A stretch of 42,324 nucleotides of DNA. It comes from JASHVB01 sp049522565 (GTDB lineage: Bacteria; Pseudomonadota; Alphaproteobacteria; Acetobacterales; Acetobacteraceae). The stretch covers positions 1 through 42,324 of the forward strand of contig JBEKNT010000045.1 in assembly GCA_049522565.1 (NCBI GenBank). Direction: 5' to 3'. The notes below the pieces were generated by a model, which saw only the letters and a program-made list of their open reading frames with translations, was not told the DNA's origin and made no database searches. Shown piece by piece: positions 8,819 through 16,329 of the stretch. The position numbers and the translations under genes are program-made. Position 1 is the first letter of the stretch. Every line of letters begins with the position of its first letter.

Positions 8819-9033
8819 GAAAGTAGCTTCACCACGTAGGCACAAAGGCACGAAGTCGTGTTCCCGTCATGCGAAGCCCAAGGGTCCGGCCGAGAGCCTG
8901 TCCGGGGGCGGGTTTCGGTCGCCAGCCAGGACTTTGTTGCGGGCATCGACTTAAGTCGTCGATGCCGGCCCTCGCCGGCATGACGGTGGGGAGATGCTTC
9001 GTGCCATTGTGTCTTTGTGGTGAAACTTCTTTC
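8819..9033. repeat. long imperfect inverted repeat between convergent genes
   Basis: Arms of about 38 bp (left starts GAAAGTAGCTTCACCAC at 8819; right ends at about 9033 in the reverse complement of the same pattern) enclose about 140 bp. The arms contain the TTCACCAC-GGCAC-AAGGCACGAAG pattern common in proteobacterial intergenic repeats. Inside is a second hairpin, GGCATCGAC-TTAA-GTCGTCGATGCC at about 8941-8967, and then CCGGCCCTCGCCGGCATGAC. It separates the convergent oxidoreductase genes and could act as a transcription stop. A remnant of the outer arm appears near 13289-13310. Confidence 0.7.
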
Positions 9034-9038
9034 TGCAA

Positions 9039-9893
9039 TCAGCCGTTCACCGCGCGGATGATCGCGGCCCAGCGGTCCAGCACCGGCAGGATCGTCTCGG
9101 CCGTCTCTGACGGCAGGCTGACCGAGACGCGGGTCACGGCCAGATCCTGATAGCGCTTGATCAGCTCGCTATCTTCGGTCTGGCCGCCGATGGAAATGTC
9201 GAAATGCGCCGGGTCGCGGCCGGCCTCCGCCGCCATCTGGCGGAAGCGCGGGATCAGCTCGGTCAGCGGGGTGGGCGACGACGCGGTCACCTGCGGCATC
9301 CAGCCGTCGCCATAACGCACGGCGCGCCGCGCGCTGTACGGGAATGCGCCGCCGACCAGGATCGGCGGATACGGCTTCTGCACCGGTTTCGGATTGCTCC
9401 GCAGCGGCCCGAAATCGACGAACTCGCCGTGGTATTCGGCGGCATCCCGGGTCCAGATCGCCTGCATCGCCTCGATGCGCTCGCGCGCCAGCTTGTGGCG
9501 GGAGGCGAAGTTCGTGCCGTGGTTCTCCATCTCGTCCTGGTTCCAGCCGTTGCCGATGCCGAACACGAAACGGCCACCGGAGACCTGGTCGAGCGAGGCC
9601 ACCAGCTTCGCCGTCTGGATCGGGTCGCGTTGCGCGATCAGACAGACGCCGGTGCCGATCTTCAATGTTTTGGTTGCCATCGCCGCGGTGGCCAGGGTCA
9701 CGAACGGGTCCATTACGTCGTAGTAGCGTTTCGGCAGGTCGCCGCCGAGCACGAACGGGGTCTTGCGCGACAGCGGAATGTGCGAATGTTCCGGCGCCCA
9801 GACGATGTCGAACCCACGCTCCTCCAGCGCGCGGGCGAGCGCGGTGGGGGTCATCGAATAGTCGGTGAAGAACATCGAGGCGCCGAACTTCAT
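9039..9893 (-). CDS. LLM-class F420-dependent-type oxidoreductase (TIGR03619-like)
   Basis: Predicted 284-residue luciferase-like monooxygenase-fold enzyme. The N-terminus MKFGASMFFTDYSM, the block FDIVWAPEHSHIP, and LASLDQVSGGRFVFGIGNGWNQDEMENHG followed by PKPVQKPYPPILVGG fit the TIGR03619 group, assigned by profile to F420-dependent oxidoreductases although many proteobacterial members may use FMN. Cytoplasmic, no signal peptide. It is transcribed alone, convergent with the molybdopterin enzyme gene across the inverted repeat. Substrate unknown. Confidence 0.88.
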   Translation of the reverse strand: MKFGASMFFTDYSMTPTALARALEERGFDIVWAPEHSHIPLSRKTPFVLGGDLPKRYYDVMDPFVTLATAAMATKTLKIGTGVCLIAQRDPIQTAKLVASLDQVSGGRFVFGIGNGWNQDEMENHGTNFASRHKLARERIEAMQAIWTRDAAEYHGEFVDFGPLRSNPKPVQKPYPPILVGGAFPYSARRAVRYGDGWMPQVTASSPTPLTELIPRFRQMAAEAGRDPAHFDISIGGQTEDSELIKRYQDLAVTRVSVSLPSETAETILPVLDRWAAIIRAVNG

Positions 9894-9979
9894 TTGTGAC
9901 TCCTGGTTGGTCGTTGTGTGTTGCCGGTGGGGGTGTGGGTGATTGGGTCGTTACGGTTTACCAGCCACGAGGCGACCCG

Positions 9980-10035
9980 ATCACCCTCACCCTCGACGCT
10001 GCGCGTCTCGACCTCTCCCGCGAAGCGGGAGAGGT
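9980..10035. repeat. palindromic repeat, family B; hairpin at a gene end
   Basis: The element contains CACCCTCACCCTCGACGC and a perfect hairpin ACCTCTCCCGC-GAA-GCGGGAGAGGT at 10011-10035. Its last base is the first base of the lactonase stop codon complement, so the hairpin forms directly after translation ends and is placed to act as a 3' end structure. Confidence 0.75.
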
Positions 10036-11201
10036 TAGATTATGGCCATCCACCACATGGTGCGTTGGCCGACATCGACGTCGTAGGCGCGCACGAAATC
10101 CAGCCGGCCGTCGTCGCCGATGCGGAACAGCGACAGGCGCGCCGGCACCGTGCGGATCGCATCGCCGTCGCGCACGGTCAATCCCATGATGTGGGCGACC
10201 ACCAGCAGCCGGCCGCTCGGGTCGATGTGGAAGCAGCGCGGGTGGATGCCGTGCGTGTCCACGTGCTGGATCAGGTTCGGCTCGCCGCTCGCCGGATCGA
10301 TCGCATAGACCGCCAGCGAATTCTCGCCGCCGGCGAACACGCGCTGGCCGGCGAACGCGACCGTGTCGCTGGCGCGATTCGCCACGTACACGGTGCGGCC
10401 GTTCGGATGCAGGTGCACCGTCCCGACAAGCTGCCGATGCCGGCTGCCCGGATCGGCGAGCGCATCCTTGCGGAAGCGCGGCCCGGGCGACAACGCGCCG
10501 TTGTGCAGTTCGAACATGTCGAGTGCGTTCTGCCGCTCCAGCGACACGTAGACCCAGGGCTGCGACGGATGAAAGTCCAGATGCCGTGGGCCGAAACCGT
10601 AGCCGCTGCCGGGGGCGACGGACACTTCGTTGCTCAGCACGCCGGCGTGGAAATCGAAGACCTTCAGCGCGCCGGGCTCCTCCGGCTTGCCGGCCGCCGC
10701 ATCGTGACCGCGGGTGACCAGGATCACCTGGCGGTTGTCCGGCGTGGCGCGCACCTGGTGCGCGAAGATGCCGGCGTCGATCGGGCCGGGCTGCGCCACC
10801 TCCTCGCCGGGCGTCATGTCGGCATTGATGCGATAGACGCGGATCGCACTGGGATTGTTGAACGCCACCAGGATATAGTTCGATGGGATATCGGTCGCCA
10901 TGTGGATCGGCCGTGCCGGCAAGCGGATCGCCATGCCATGCAAGGTCAGGGCGCGGGTGTAGGTGTCGATGCGAAACGCACTCACATGATGCTCGGTGCC
11001 GGCCGCCCCCATGCCGGAGGCGCTGTCGCTGCTGGCGACATAGAGGCAGCGCCGCGACGCATGCGGCCAGACATATTGCACGTTCGCCGGCACGCGCACC
11101 GTGCCGCGCTGCGTCAGGGTCGCCGCGTCGACATCCACGTCGTAGTGCGTCAGTTCCGGCCCGACGCTGGCGTACAGCGCCAGCCGATCATTGTTCGCCA
11201 T
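10035..11201 (-). CDS. beta-propeller lactonase-family protein
   Basis: Predicted 388-residue seven-bladed beta-propeller of the 6-phosphogluconolactonase (YbhE/Pgl) type. Repeated blade motifs include YVASSDSA, VSAFRIDTYTRAL, YVSLERQN, HPNGRTVYVANRASDTVA and NSLAVYAIDPASGEP, with the typical late block VDTHGIHPRCFHIDPSGRLLVVAH. No signal peptide, so cytoplasmic. Probable role: hydrolysis of a sugar or aldonolactone. The gene starts 9 bp after the zinc alcohol dehydrogenase stop, and the pair makes sense as polyol or sugar oxidation followed by lactone opening. No other sugar genes are adjacent, so the substrate stays open. Confidence 0.85.
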   Translation of the reverse strand: MANNDRLALYASVGPELTHYDVDVDAATLTQRGTVRVPANVQYVWPHASRRCLYVASSDSASGMGAAGTEHHVSAFRIDTYTRALTLHGMAIRLPARPIHMATDIPSNYILVAFNNPSAIRVYRINADMTPGEEVAQPGPIDAGIFAHQVRATPDNRQVILVTRGHDAAAGKPEEPGALKVFDFHAGVLSNEVSVAPGSGYGFGPRHLDFHPSQPWVYVSLERQNALDMFELHNGALSPGPRFRKDALADPGSRHRQLVGTVHLHPNGRTVYVANRASDTVAFAGQRVFAGGENSLAVYAIDPASGEPNLIQHVDTHGIHPRCFHIDPSGRLLVVAHIMGLTVRDGDAIRTVPARLSLFRIGDDGRLDFVRAYDVDVGQRTMWWMAII

Positions 11202-11210
11202 GTTGCCCCT

Positions 11211-12293
11211 CTACTGCCACGGATCGACCAGCACCTTGGCGTGTTGCTCCGGGTTCGCCAACGCGGCGAAGGCGTCCTTTACGCCGTTCAGCCCGACCTG
11301 GCCGGTGATCAGCGGGGTCACGTCGATCATGCCCTCGGCGATATGATGCAGGCTGGCGGCGAATTCTTCCGCCGTATAGGCCAGCACGAATTGCACGTTG
11401 AGCTGTTTGACGATGCCGAAGAACGGTTCGAACTGGTCGGTCTGCATGCAGACGCCGACCACGACGATGCGGGCTCCGGCCGGCGCGCCGTCCATCACCT
11501 GCTGGATCACGCCGGGGACGCCGACACATTCGAAGATCACCCCCGGACGCTGTTGCGGACCGATATCGAACAGCCGGGCGTAGCGACTGGGATCGTAGCC
11601 CTCGGGGGTCGCGGCCTGCTGCCAGCTTGCATAGGGCGATGACGCGGCGGGATCGATGACGATGTCGGCGCCCATGCGCAGCGCGAGCGCGCGGCGGGCG
11701 GGAGAAAAATCCGCGGCGATGATCGGATGCACGTCCCGCAGTTTCAGGCTGGCGATCACCGCAAGGCCGACCGGGCCGCAGCCGATCACCAGCGGCACGT
11801 CATCCTTGGTCAGGCGCGCGTACTGCACGGCGTGCCAGCCGACGGCCATCGGCTCGGTCAGCGCGGCATGGGCGGCGGGGAGGCCGTTCGGCACCGGCAA
11901 CAAGAGACGTTCTGCTAACGGCATGTATTGGCCGAAGCCGCCGGCGATGTCGTTGGAATAGCCGATGCCTTGCACGGTGTTGCCGGCCAGCGTCATCGGC
12001 AAAGAGCAGACCAGGGTGCCTGGCTTGAGGTGGCGCGTCGTGGCGGGGCCGTGGTCGACGATCTCGCAGCAGAACTCGTGGCCGAACACCACGTCGCGGG
12101 CGGGGTCCATGACCCAGCGGCCGCCGGCGCGGCGGGCGAGGTCAACGAACTGCCGGGTGTATTTCGCGGCGTGCAGGTCGGAGCCGCAGATGCCGCAGGC
12201 GAGCGTTTTGGCCAGCACCTGGCCGGCGGCCGGAACGGGATCGGCGATGGTATCGACGACGATGTCGCCTTTGCGGAAGACGGCGGCGCGCAT
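11211..12293 (-). CDS. zinc-binding medium-chain alcohol dehydrogenase
   Basis: Predicted 360-residue MDR-superfamily dehydrogenase. Catalytic zinc ligands are visible in CGICGSDLHAAKYT and GHEFCCEIVDHG; the NAD(P) motif is GCGPVGLAVIASLKLRDVHP with an acidic residue (AADFSPARR) favouring NAD. The four-cysteine structural zinc lobe of classical ADHs is missing: the stretch after VCSLPMTL has no Cys cluster. ATG 12293 is preceded by GGGGGAA at about 7 bases; an upstream in-frame ATG at 12374 would add a low-complexity leader and is rejected. It is the first gene of a two-gene unit with the lactonase. Confidence 0.9.
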   Translation of the reverse strand: MRAAVFRKGDIVVDTIADPVPAAGQVLAKTLACGICGSDLHAAKYTRQFVDLARRAGGRWVMDPARDVVFGHEFCCEIVDHGPATTRHLKPGTLVCSLPMTLAGNTVQGIGYSNDIAGGFGQYMPLAERLLLPVPNGLPAAHAALTEPMAVGWHAVQYARLTKDDVPLVIGCGPVGLAVIASLKLRDVHPIIAADFSPARRALALRMGADIVIDPAASSPYASWQQAATPEGYDPSRYARLFDIGPQQRPGVIFECVGVPGVIQQVMDGAPAGARIVVVGVCMQTDQFEPFFGIVKQLNVQFVLAYTAEEFAASLHHIAEGMIDVTPLITGQVGLNGVKDAFAALANPEQHAKVLVDPWQ

Positions 12294-12464
12294 GGTGTGT
12301 TTCCCCCGGACCGTTGGTGCGGCGGCTTGCTTTGCCGGCGGCCGCGAGGGCAGCGTAGCACGGCTGGGCGGCAAGGCATGCGGTGTGGTGGCAGGTCGGT
12401 TTGGCTGCTTGCAACAGGTGGCCGGGCCGGCTCACCGCCGGCGAGACGGCTCGCCGGTCAGCCC

Positions 12465-12493
12465 TTGACATTTATCCTAACTAACATTATACC
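12465..12493 (+). promoter_or_regulatory. near-consensus sigma-70 promoter, leaderless
   Basis: TTGACA at 12465-12470, a 17-bp spacer and TATACC at 12488-12493. Transcription would start near 12499-12501, which is the ATG of the next gene, leaving no room for a ribosome site. The spacer is AT-rich and stands out sharply from its surroundings. Confidence 0.7.
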
Positions 12494-12500
12494 CCTCCGC

Positions 12501-13436
12501 ATGACCGCCGCACCGCCACCGCACCCACAAGACCCCGACCTGCAACTCCAGCGCGACATCCACCGCGTGGCCGCCGAGATCCTGCGCGCCATGCTGCCGC
12601 CGCCGCTCACCGACACGCCCGAGGCCTGGGATCTCCGCAACCGCGCCGCGCTCGCCGAGGTCGCCTCCCTGATCCCGGGCAACCCCGCGGAAGCCCGCCT
12701 CGCCGCCCGCCAGGTCGCCGCCGGCGCCCATGCCGACGACTGCATGCGCCAGGTCGCCTGGCACCGCGCCGACCCGAAACGCGCCGACCAGCTTCGCGCC
12801 CAGGCCGCGAAAATGGGGCGCGAGGCGCGCGGCTACGCCGCCACGCTGCTGCGCCTGCAGGCGGTGCGCAAGAAGCGCGACGCGAACGACGACACCCGCG
12901 AAAGCGCCGCCTGGACCGAGCACAGCTTCCTCGGCCTGATGACCCAGGCGCTGGACAGCCTGCCGCCCGACGTGCCGCCGCCCGCGCCGGAAGCGGCGCC
13001 GCCGCCCGGCGCTGCGGCCACCGAACCGCCGCCCCCGCCAGGGGTGATGCGGCCACGCGACTACGAGGAGTGGTCCGACGAAGAGAAGCGGCAAGACCGG
13101 GTGAGGTGGCAAGCCGATCGCTACGCGATCCTGCACACCGAGCGCGTCAAGCTGATCCGCCAGCCACGAGATCATCCACGGCAACGGCTCCAATCTGCGC
13201 TGGGCGGACACCTACAAACCCTACGTGATGCCCTGACGCCCCGCGGCGCGTCCCGATGGCCGGCACGGGAGGCGTCCGCGCCAGGGTTTCGCCACGGAGG
13301 ATTTCACCACGCAGGCGGAGCGGAGGGCCACGTCGGAACACAGGAGCGGGGGCGCGTGCGGCGGTGTGCGTTCTGTCGGGCGCGCGAAAGATCGAGGTCG
13401 GGCTCGGACCGCCCTGCCCGTGATGGCCGGGCCTGA
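12501..13436 (+). CDS. hypothetical protein, probably frameshifted near its C-terminus
   Basis: The open frame encodes 311 residues and I recognise no domain. The first about 150 residues are helical and charged (QLRAQAAKMGREARGYAATLLRLQ), followed by a Pro/Ala linker and a charged block (RPRDYEEWSDEEKRQDRVRW). Around 13160 the character changes to Arg/Gly-rich text typical of out-of-frame GC-rich DNA. The +1 frame from about 13162 instead reads IIHGNGSNLRWADTYK and ends PYVMP at TGA 13234-13236, a much more protein-like terminus. I infer a one-base shift between about 13156 and 13166 and an ancestral gene 12501-13236 of about 245 residues. Either a sequencing error or a recent mutation fits. 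The gene has its own strong promoter. Confidence 0.6.
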   Translation: MTAAPPPHPQDPDLQLQRDIHRVAAEILRAMLPPPLTDTPEAWDLRNRAALAEVASLIPGNPAEARLAARQVAAGAHADDCMRQVAWHRADPKRADQLRAQAAKMGREARGYAATLLRLQAVRKKRDANDDTRESAAWTEHSFLGLMTQALDSLPPDVPPPAPEAAPPPGAAATEPPPPPGVMRPRDYEEWSDEEKRQDRVRWQADRYAILHTERVKLIRQPRDHPRQRLQSALGGHLQTLRDALTPRGASRWPAREASAPGFRHGGFHHAGGAEGHVGTQERGRVRRCAFCRARERSRSGSDRPARDGRA

Positions 13437-13501
13437 CCCGGCCATCGATCGCGGCACCACGGCTGCATAGATGGCCGGGTCAAGCCCCGCCATGACGGGG
13501 G
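13422..13501. repeat. GGCCGGGTC/GACCCGGCC palindromic repeat
   Basis: GATGGCCGGG-CCTGA-CCCGGCCATC forms a hairpin at 13422-13446. It is followed at about 13469-13501 by a partial second copy (ATGGCCGGGTCAAGCCCCGCCATGACGGGG). Related GGGTCAAGCCCCGGCCATGACG occurs again at 13580-13601. This is the intergenic CGGCCATGACG-type palindrome seen in many high-GC Proteobacteria. Confidence 0.6.
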
Positions 13502-13542
13502 AGCGTCGGTGCGACAGCAAACTTCTTCTACCGTCCGGCTTT

Positions 13543-13586
13543 ATTCTGACGCCTATGGGGTCAGGATTCTGACGCCTATGGGGTCA
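13543..13586. repeat. 21-bp direct repeat, two copies
   Basis: The unit ATTCTGACGCCTATGGGGTC plus A occurs at 13543-13563 and 13566-13586, identical and separated by GG (23-bp period). The core TGACGCC-TAT-GGGGTCA is itself an imperfect palindrome. No gene start lies close downstream, so a regulatory role is not indicated; it may be a repeat end. Confidence 0.8.
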
Positions 13587-13649
13587 AGCCCCGGCCATGA
13601 CGAGGGAGGGCCAGTGCAGCGACCGGTGGTCGCAAGTCTCTGCCGCACC

Positions 13650-13847
13650 CGGGCCAGCGCCACCCCCGGCCGCCTCGCATCCGATGTGCCAGAGTCTCCC
13701 GCGTCGGGACACGAGACGTCCGTGAGACGCCGCAGGCTCCCCCACATCCGGGCCAGCGGCGCCCGCGGCAACCTCTCATGCCACGCGCCAACGTCTCGTG
13801 CATTGCGCAACGAGACATCCGTGAGATGCCGACCCCGACCCGTCCAA
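13650..13847. repeat. two diverged copies of a 99-bp tandem repeat
   Basis: CGGGCCAGCG begins at 13650 and again at 13749, and CGAGAC-TCCGTGAGA-GCCG at 13712 and 13811, both exactly 99 bp apart. 99 is a multiple of three, and on the minus strand one frame stays open through both (33-residue repeat with ETLA-MRG-RG-RWPGCG). No start signal or family supports a gene. With the repeats at 13422-13586, this fills most of the 13437-14029 gap, which otherwise holds nothing I recognise. Confidence 0.65.
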
Positions 13848-14029
13848 CCACGCCGGTCGGCGGCATTGCCCGGGGCCGGCCGGCGCCTGGCCTCGGGCGC
13901 TGGATGCGGGGGTTGGGGGCGAAGCCGGCGGACGGCTGTCGGGCGCGGCCCTTGCATGGCTTCGTTCACCCGATGGCCCTGTTTGGCCGGTCGTTCGGCC
14001 ATGATCCGCGCAACCATCAAGGGGTTTTC

Positions 14030-14932
14030 ATGCCGCTTTGCTTCGGGGCCGCGGCCCGTCTCAGCGTTGCCGCGCTTGTTGCGGCCGCGCTCACCTCCGG
14101 TTTCGCCCTGGCGCAGAGCGCGCCGGCCGCCACGTCCGCTCCGACGGCCGACCCGGTCGTCGCCACGGTGGACGGCAAGCCGATCCTGCTCAGCGACGTC
14201 AAGGACGCCGCGCAGAACCTGCCGCAGAACGCCCAGGCCCTGCCGCCGCAGACGCTGTATCCCATGTTGCTTGACCAGATGATCGACGGGCGGGCGCTGG
14301 TGGCGCAGGCGCAGCGGACCGGGCTGGACAAGGACCCGGCGGTGCAGCGGCAGGTGGCCGCGGCCGAGGAGCAGGCGCTGGAAACCGCGCTGCTGCACAA
14401 GGAGATCACGCCGCTGGTCAGCGAGACCGCGGTGCGGGCGCGCTACGACGCCGACATCGCCGGCAAGCCGGGCGCCGAGGAAGTGCACGCGCGCCATATC
14501 CTGGTGCCGGACGAGGCCACCGCCAAGAAGGTCATCGACGAGCTGAACAAGGGTGGCGACTTTGCCGCGCTGTCTAAGCAGTACAGCAAGGACCCCGGCG
14601 CGGCGCAGCAGGGCGGCGACCTGGGGTGGTTCAAGAAGGACGAGATGGTGCCGGAATTCGCCGATGCCGCGTTCGCCTTGCAGCCGGGGCAGATCGACCC
14701 CACTCCAGTGCATACCCAATTCGGCTGGCACGTGATCCAGGTGCTGGAGCGCCGGACCGACTCGCCGCCGAGCTTCGAGCATGCGAGCCAGGAGTTGCGG
14801 CAGAAGATGATCCAGGACGCGGTGCAGAAGGTGGTGGCCGAGGCGCGCGCCCAGGTGACGGTGGAAAAATTCAACCTCGACGGCTCGCCGGTGCGCGCCA
14901 CCGACAACGCCGAGCCGCCGCCCGCCAAATAG
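14030..14932 (+). CDS. parvulin-type peptidyl-prolyl cis-trans isomerase
   Basis: Predicted 300-residue periplasmic folding factor of the SurA/PrsA/PpiD type. A signal peptide ends at about residue 29 (AALTSGFALAQS). The N-terminal chaperone region contains ATVDGKPILLSDVKDA, and the rotamase domain starts at EEVHARHILVPDEATAKKVI and contains GGDFAALSKQYSKDPGAAQQ-GGDLGWFKKDEMVPEF, the parvulin signature. ATG 14030 follows AGGGG by 6-7 bases; an upstream in-frame ATG at 13973 would bury the signal peptide. argJ starts 39 bp downstream, an arrangement also common in related alphaproteobacteria. Confidence 0.95.
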   Translation: MPLCFGAAARLSVAALVAAALTSGFALAQSAPAATSAPTADPVVATVDGKPILLSDVKDAAQNLPQNAQALPPQTLYPMLLDQMIDGRALVAQAQRTGLDKDPAVQRQVAAAEEQALETALLHKEITPLVSETAVRARYDADIAGKPGAEEVHARHILVPDEATAKKVIDELNKGGDFAALSKQYSKDPGAAQQGGDLGWFKKDEMVPEFADAAFALQPGQIDPTPVHTQFGWHVIQVLERRTDSPPSFEHASQELRQKMIQDAVQKVVAEARAQVTVEKFNLDGSPVRATDNAEPPPAK

Positions 14933-14971
14933 CGCCACACGACAACCATTGGCCGAACGAGGAAGGAAACC

Positions 14972-16201
14972 ATGTCCACGCCAGTCTCGCCGCTTGCCAT
15001 TTCGCTACCGGAATTGCCGCCGCTCGCCGGGGTGCGCCTGGGCGCCGCCGAGGTGGGAATCCGTTACAAAGGGCGAACGGATGTGGTGATGATGGAGGTG
15101 GCGCCGGGCAGCGCGGTGGCCGGCGTGTTCACCTCCAACAAATGCCCGGGGGCGCCGGTGGACTGGTGCCGGGGGGCGCTGAAGGGCCGTAAGGCGCGGC
15201 TGCTGGTGGTGAATGCGGGCAACGCCAACGTGTTCACCGGCCAGGCGGGGCGGCAGGCCTGCGAGGCGACGGCGGCGGCGGCGGCGGCGCTGGTGGGGTG
15301 TCCGGCGCGGCAGGTGTTCGTCGCCTCGACCGGGGTGATCGGCGAGGTGCTGCCGCATGACAAGCTGGTCGCCGCGCTGCCGGCGCTGCATGCGGGCTTG
15401 CGGGACGACGGCTGGGAGGCGGCCGCGCGCGGCATCATGACCACCGACACCTTCCCCAAGGCGGCGACGCGGACGGCGCTGATCGGCGGGCAGGAGGTGC
15501 GGATCACCGGCTTCGCCAAGGGCAGCGGCATGATCGCACCCGACATGGCGACCATGCTGTGCTTCGTGTTCACCGACGCGAAGCTGCCGGCGGCGGTGTT
15601 GCAGAGGCTGCTGAAACAGGGGGTGGACCGGTCATTCAACTGCACGACGGTGGATTCGGACACCTCCACGTCGGACACGGTGCTGCTGATCGCCACCGGG
15701 GAGACGCGGCATCCGCGCGTGCCGGCCGAGGGTGGTGCCATGCTGCGCGACTTTGCCCGGGCGCTGGACGCGGTGCTGATGGACCTCGCGCTGGCGGTGG
15801 TGCGGGACGGGGAGGGGGCGCAGAAGCTGGTGCGCATCGACGTCTCGGGCGCGGTGAACGCGCGGTCCGCCAAGCGGGTGGCGATGGCGGTGGCCAACTC
15901 GCCGCTGGTCAAGACGGCGATCGCCGGAGAAGACGCGAACTGGGGGCGCATCGTGATGGCGGTGGGCAAGGCGGGCGAGCCGGCCGACCGGGACCGGCTG
16001 TCGATCGGCGTCGGCGGGGTGTGGATGGCGCGCGACGGCACGGTGGTGGAAGGCTACGACGAGGCTCCGGTGGTGGCGCACATGAAGGGCCGCGAGGTGG
16101 CGATCACAATCGATTTAGCCTTGGGACGCGGCAGGGCGACGGTGTGGACGTGTGACCTGACGCATGGGTATATCGATATCAACGGGTCGTACCGAAGCTG
16201 A
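14972..16201 (+). CDS. argJ: bifunctional glutamate N-acetyltransferase / ornithine acetyltransferase
   Basis: Predicted 409-residue ArgJ, which makes N-acetylglutamate and recycles the acetyl group from N-acetylornithine in arginine synthesis. The self-cleavage site lies in GSGMIAPDMATML, with the nucleophile Thr194; cleavage before it gives alpha and beta chains. GIMTTDTFPK upstream and FNCTTVDSDTSTSD downstream are conserved family blocks. The end HGYIDINGSYRS is the normal C-terminus, so the gene is complete. A strong ribosome site (GAGGAAGG) precedes ATG 14972. The 128 bp after it hold no gene; the polysaccharide locus begins there. Confidence 0.97.
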   Translation: MSTPVSPLAISLPELPPLAGVRLGAAEVGIRYKGRTDVVMMEVAPGSAVAGVFTSNKCPGAPVDWCRGALKGRKARLLVVNAGNANVFTGQAGRQACEATAAAAAALVGCPARQVFVASTGVIGEVLPHDKLVAALPALHAGLRDDGWEAAARGIMTTDTFPKAATRTALIGGQEVRITGFAKGSGMIAPDMATMLCFVFTDAKLPAAVLQRLLKQGVDRSFNCTTVDSDTSTSDTVLLIATGETRHPRVPAEGGAMLRDFARALDAVLMDLALAVVRDGEGAQKLVRIDVSGAVNARSAKRVAMAVANSPLVKTAIAGEDANWGRIVMAVGKAGEPADRDRLSIGVGGVWMARDGTVVEGYDEAPVVAHMKGREVAITIDLALGRGRATVWTCDLTHGYIDINGSYRS

Positions 16202-16329
16202 GACTGCCTGGCAAGGCTGCGGTCATGGTGGGTTGCAGCGGCGGATAGGAGACGTCGATCGGCCCCGTTGACGGACTCCGACCTGAACGCGCGAAGGGTC
16301 TGAATGCAAAGGCTGATCCGGTCGAGCGC

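Noticed and set aside
6422..8851. 809-codon open frame antisense to the molybdopterin subunit gene
   Set aside because: Its composition is Arg/His-rich with no domains, and it mirrors a gene with clear motifs; GC-rich codon bias keeps the antisense frame open.
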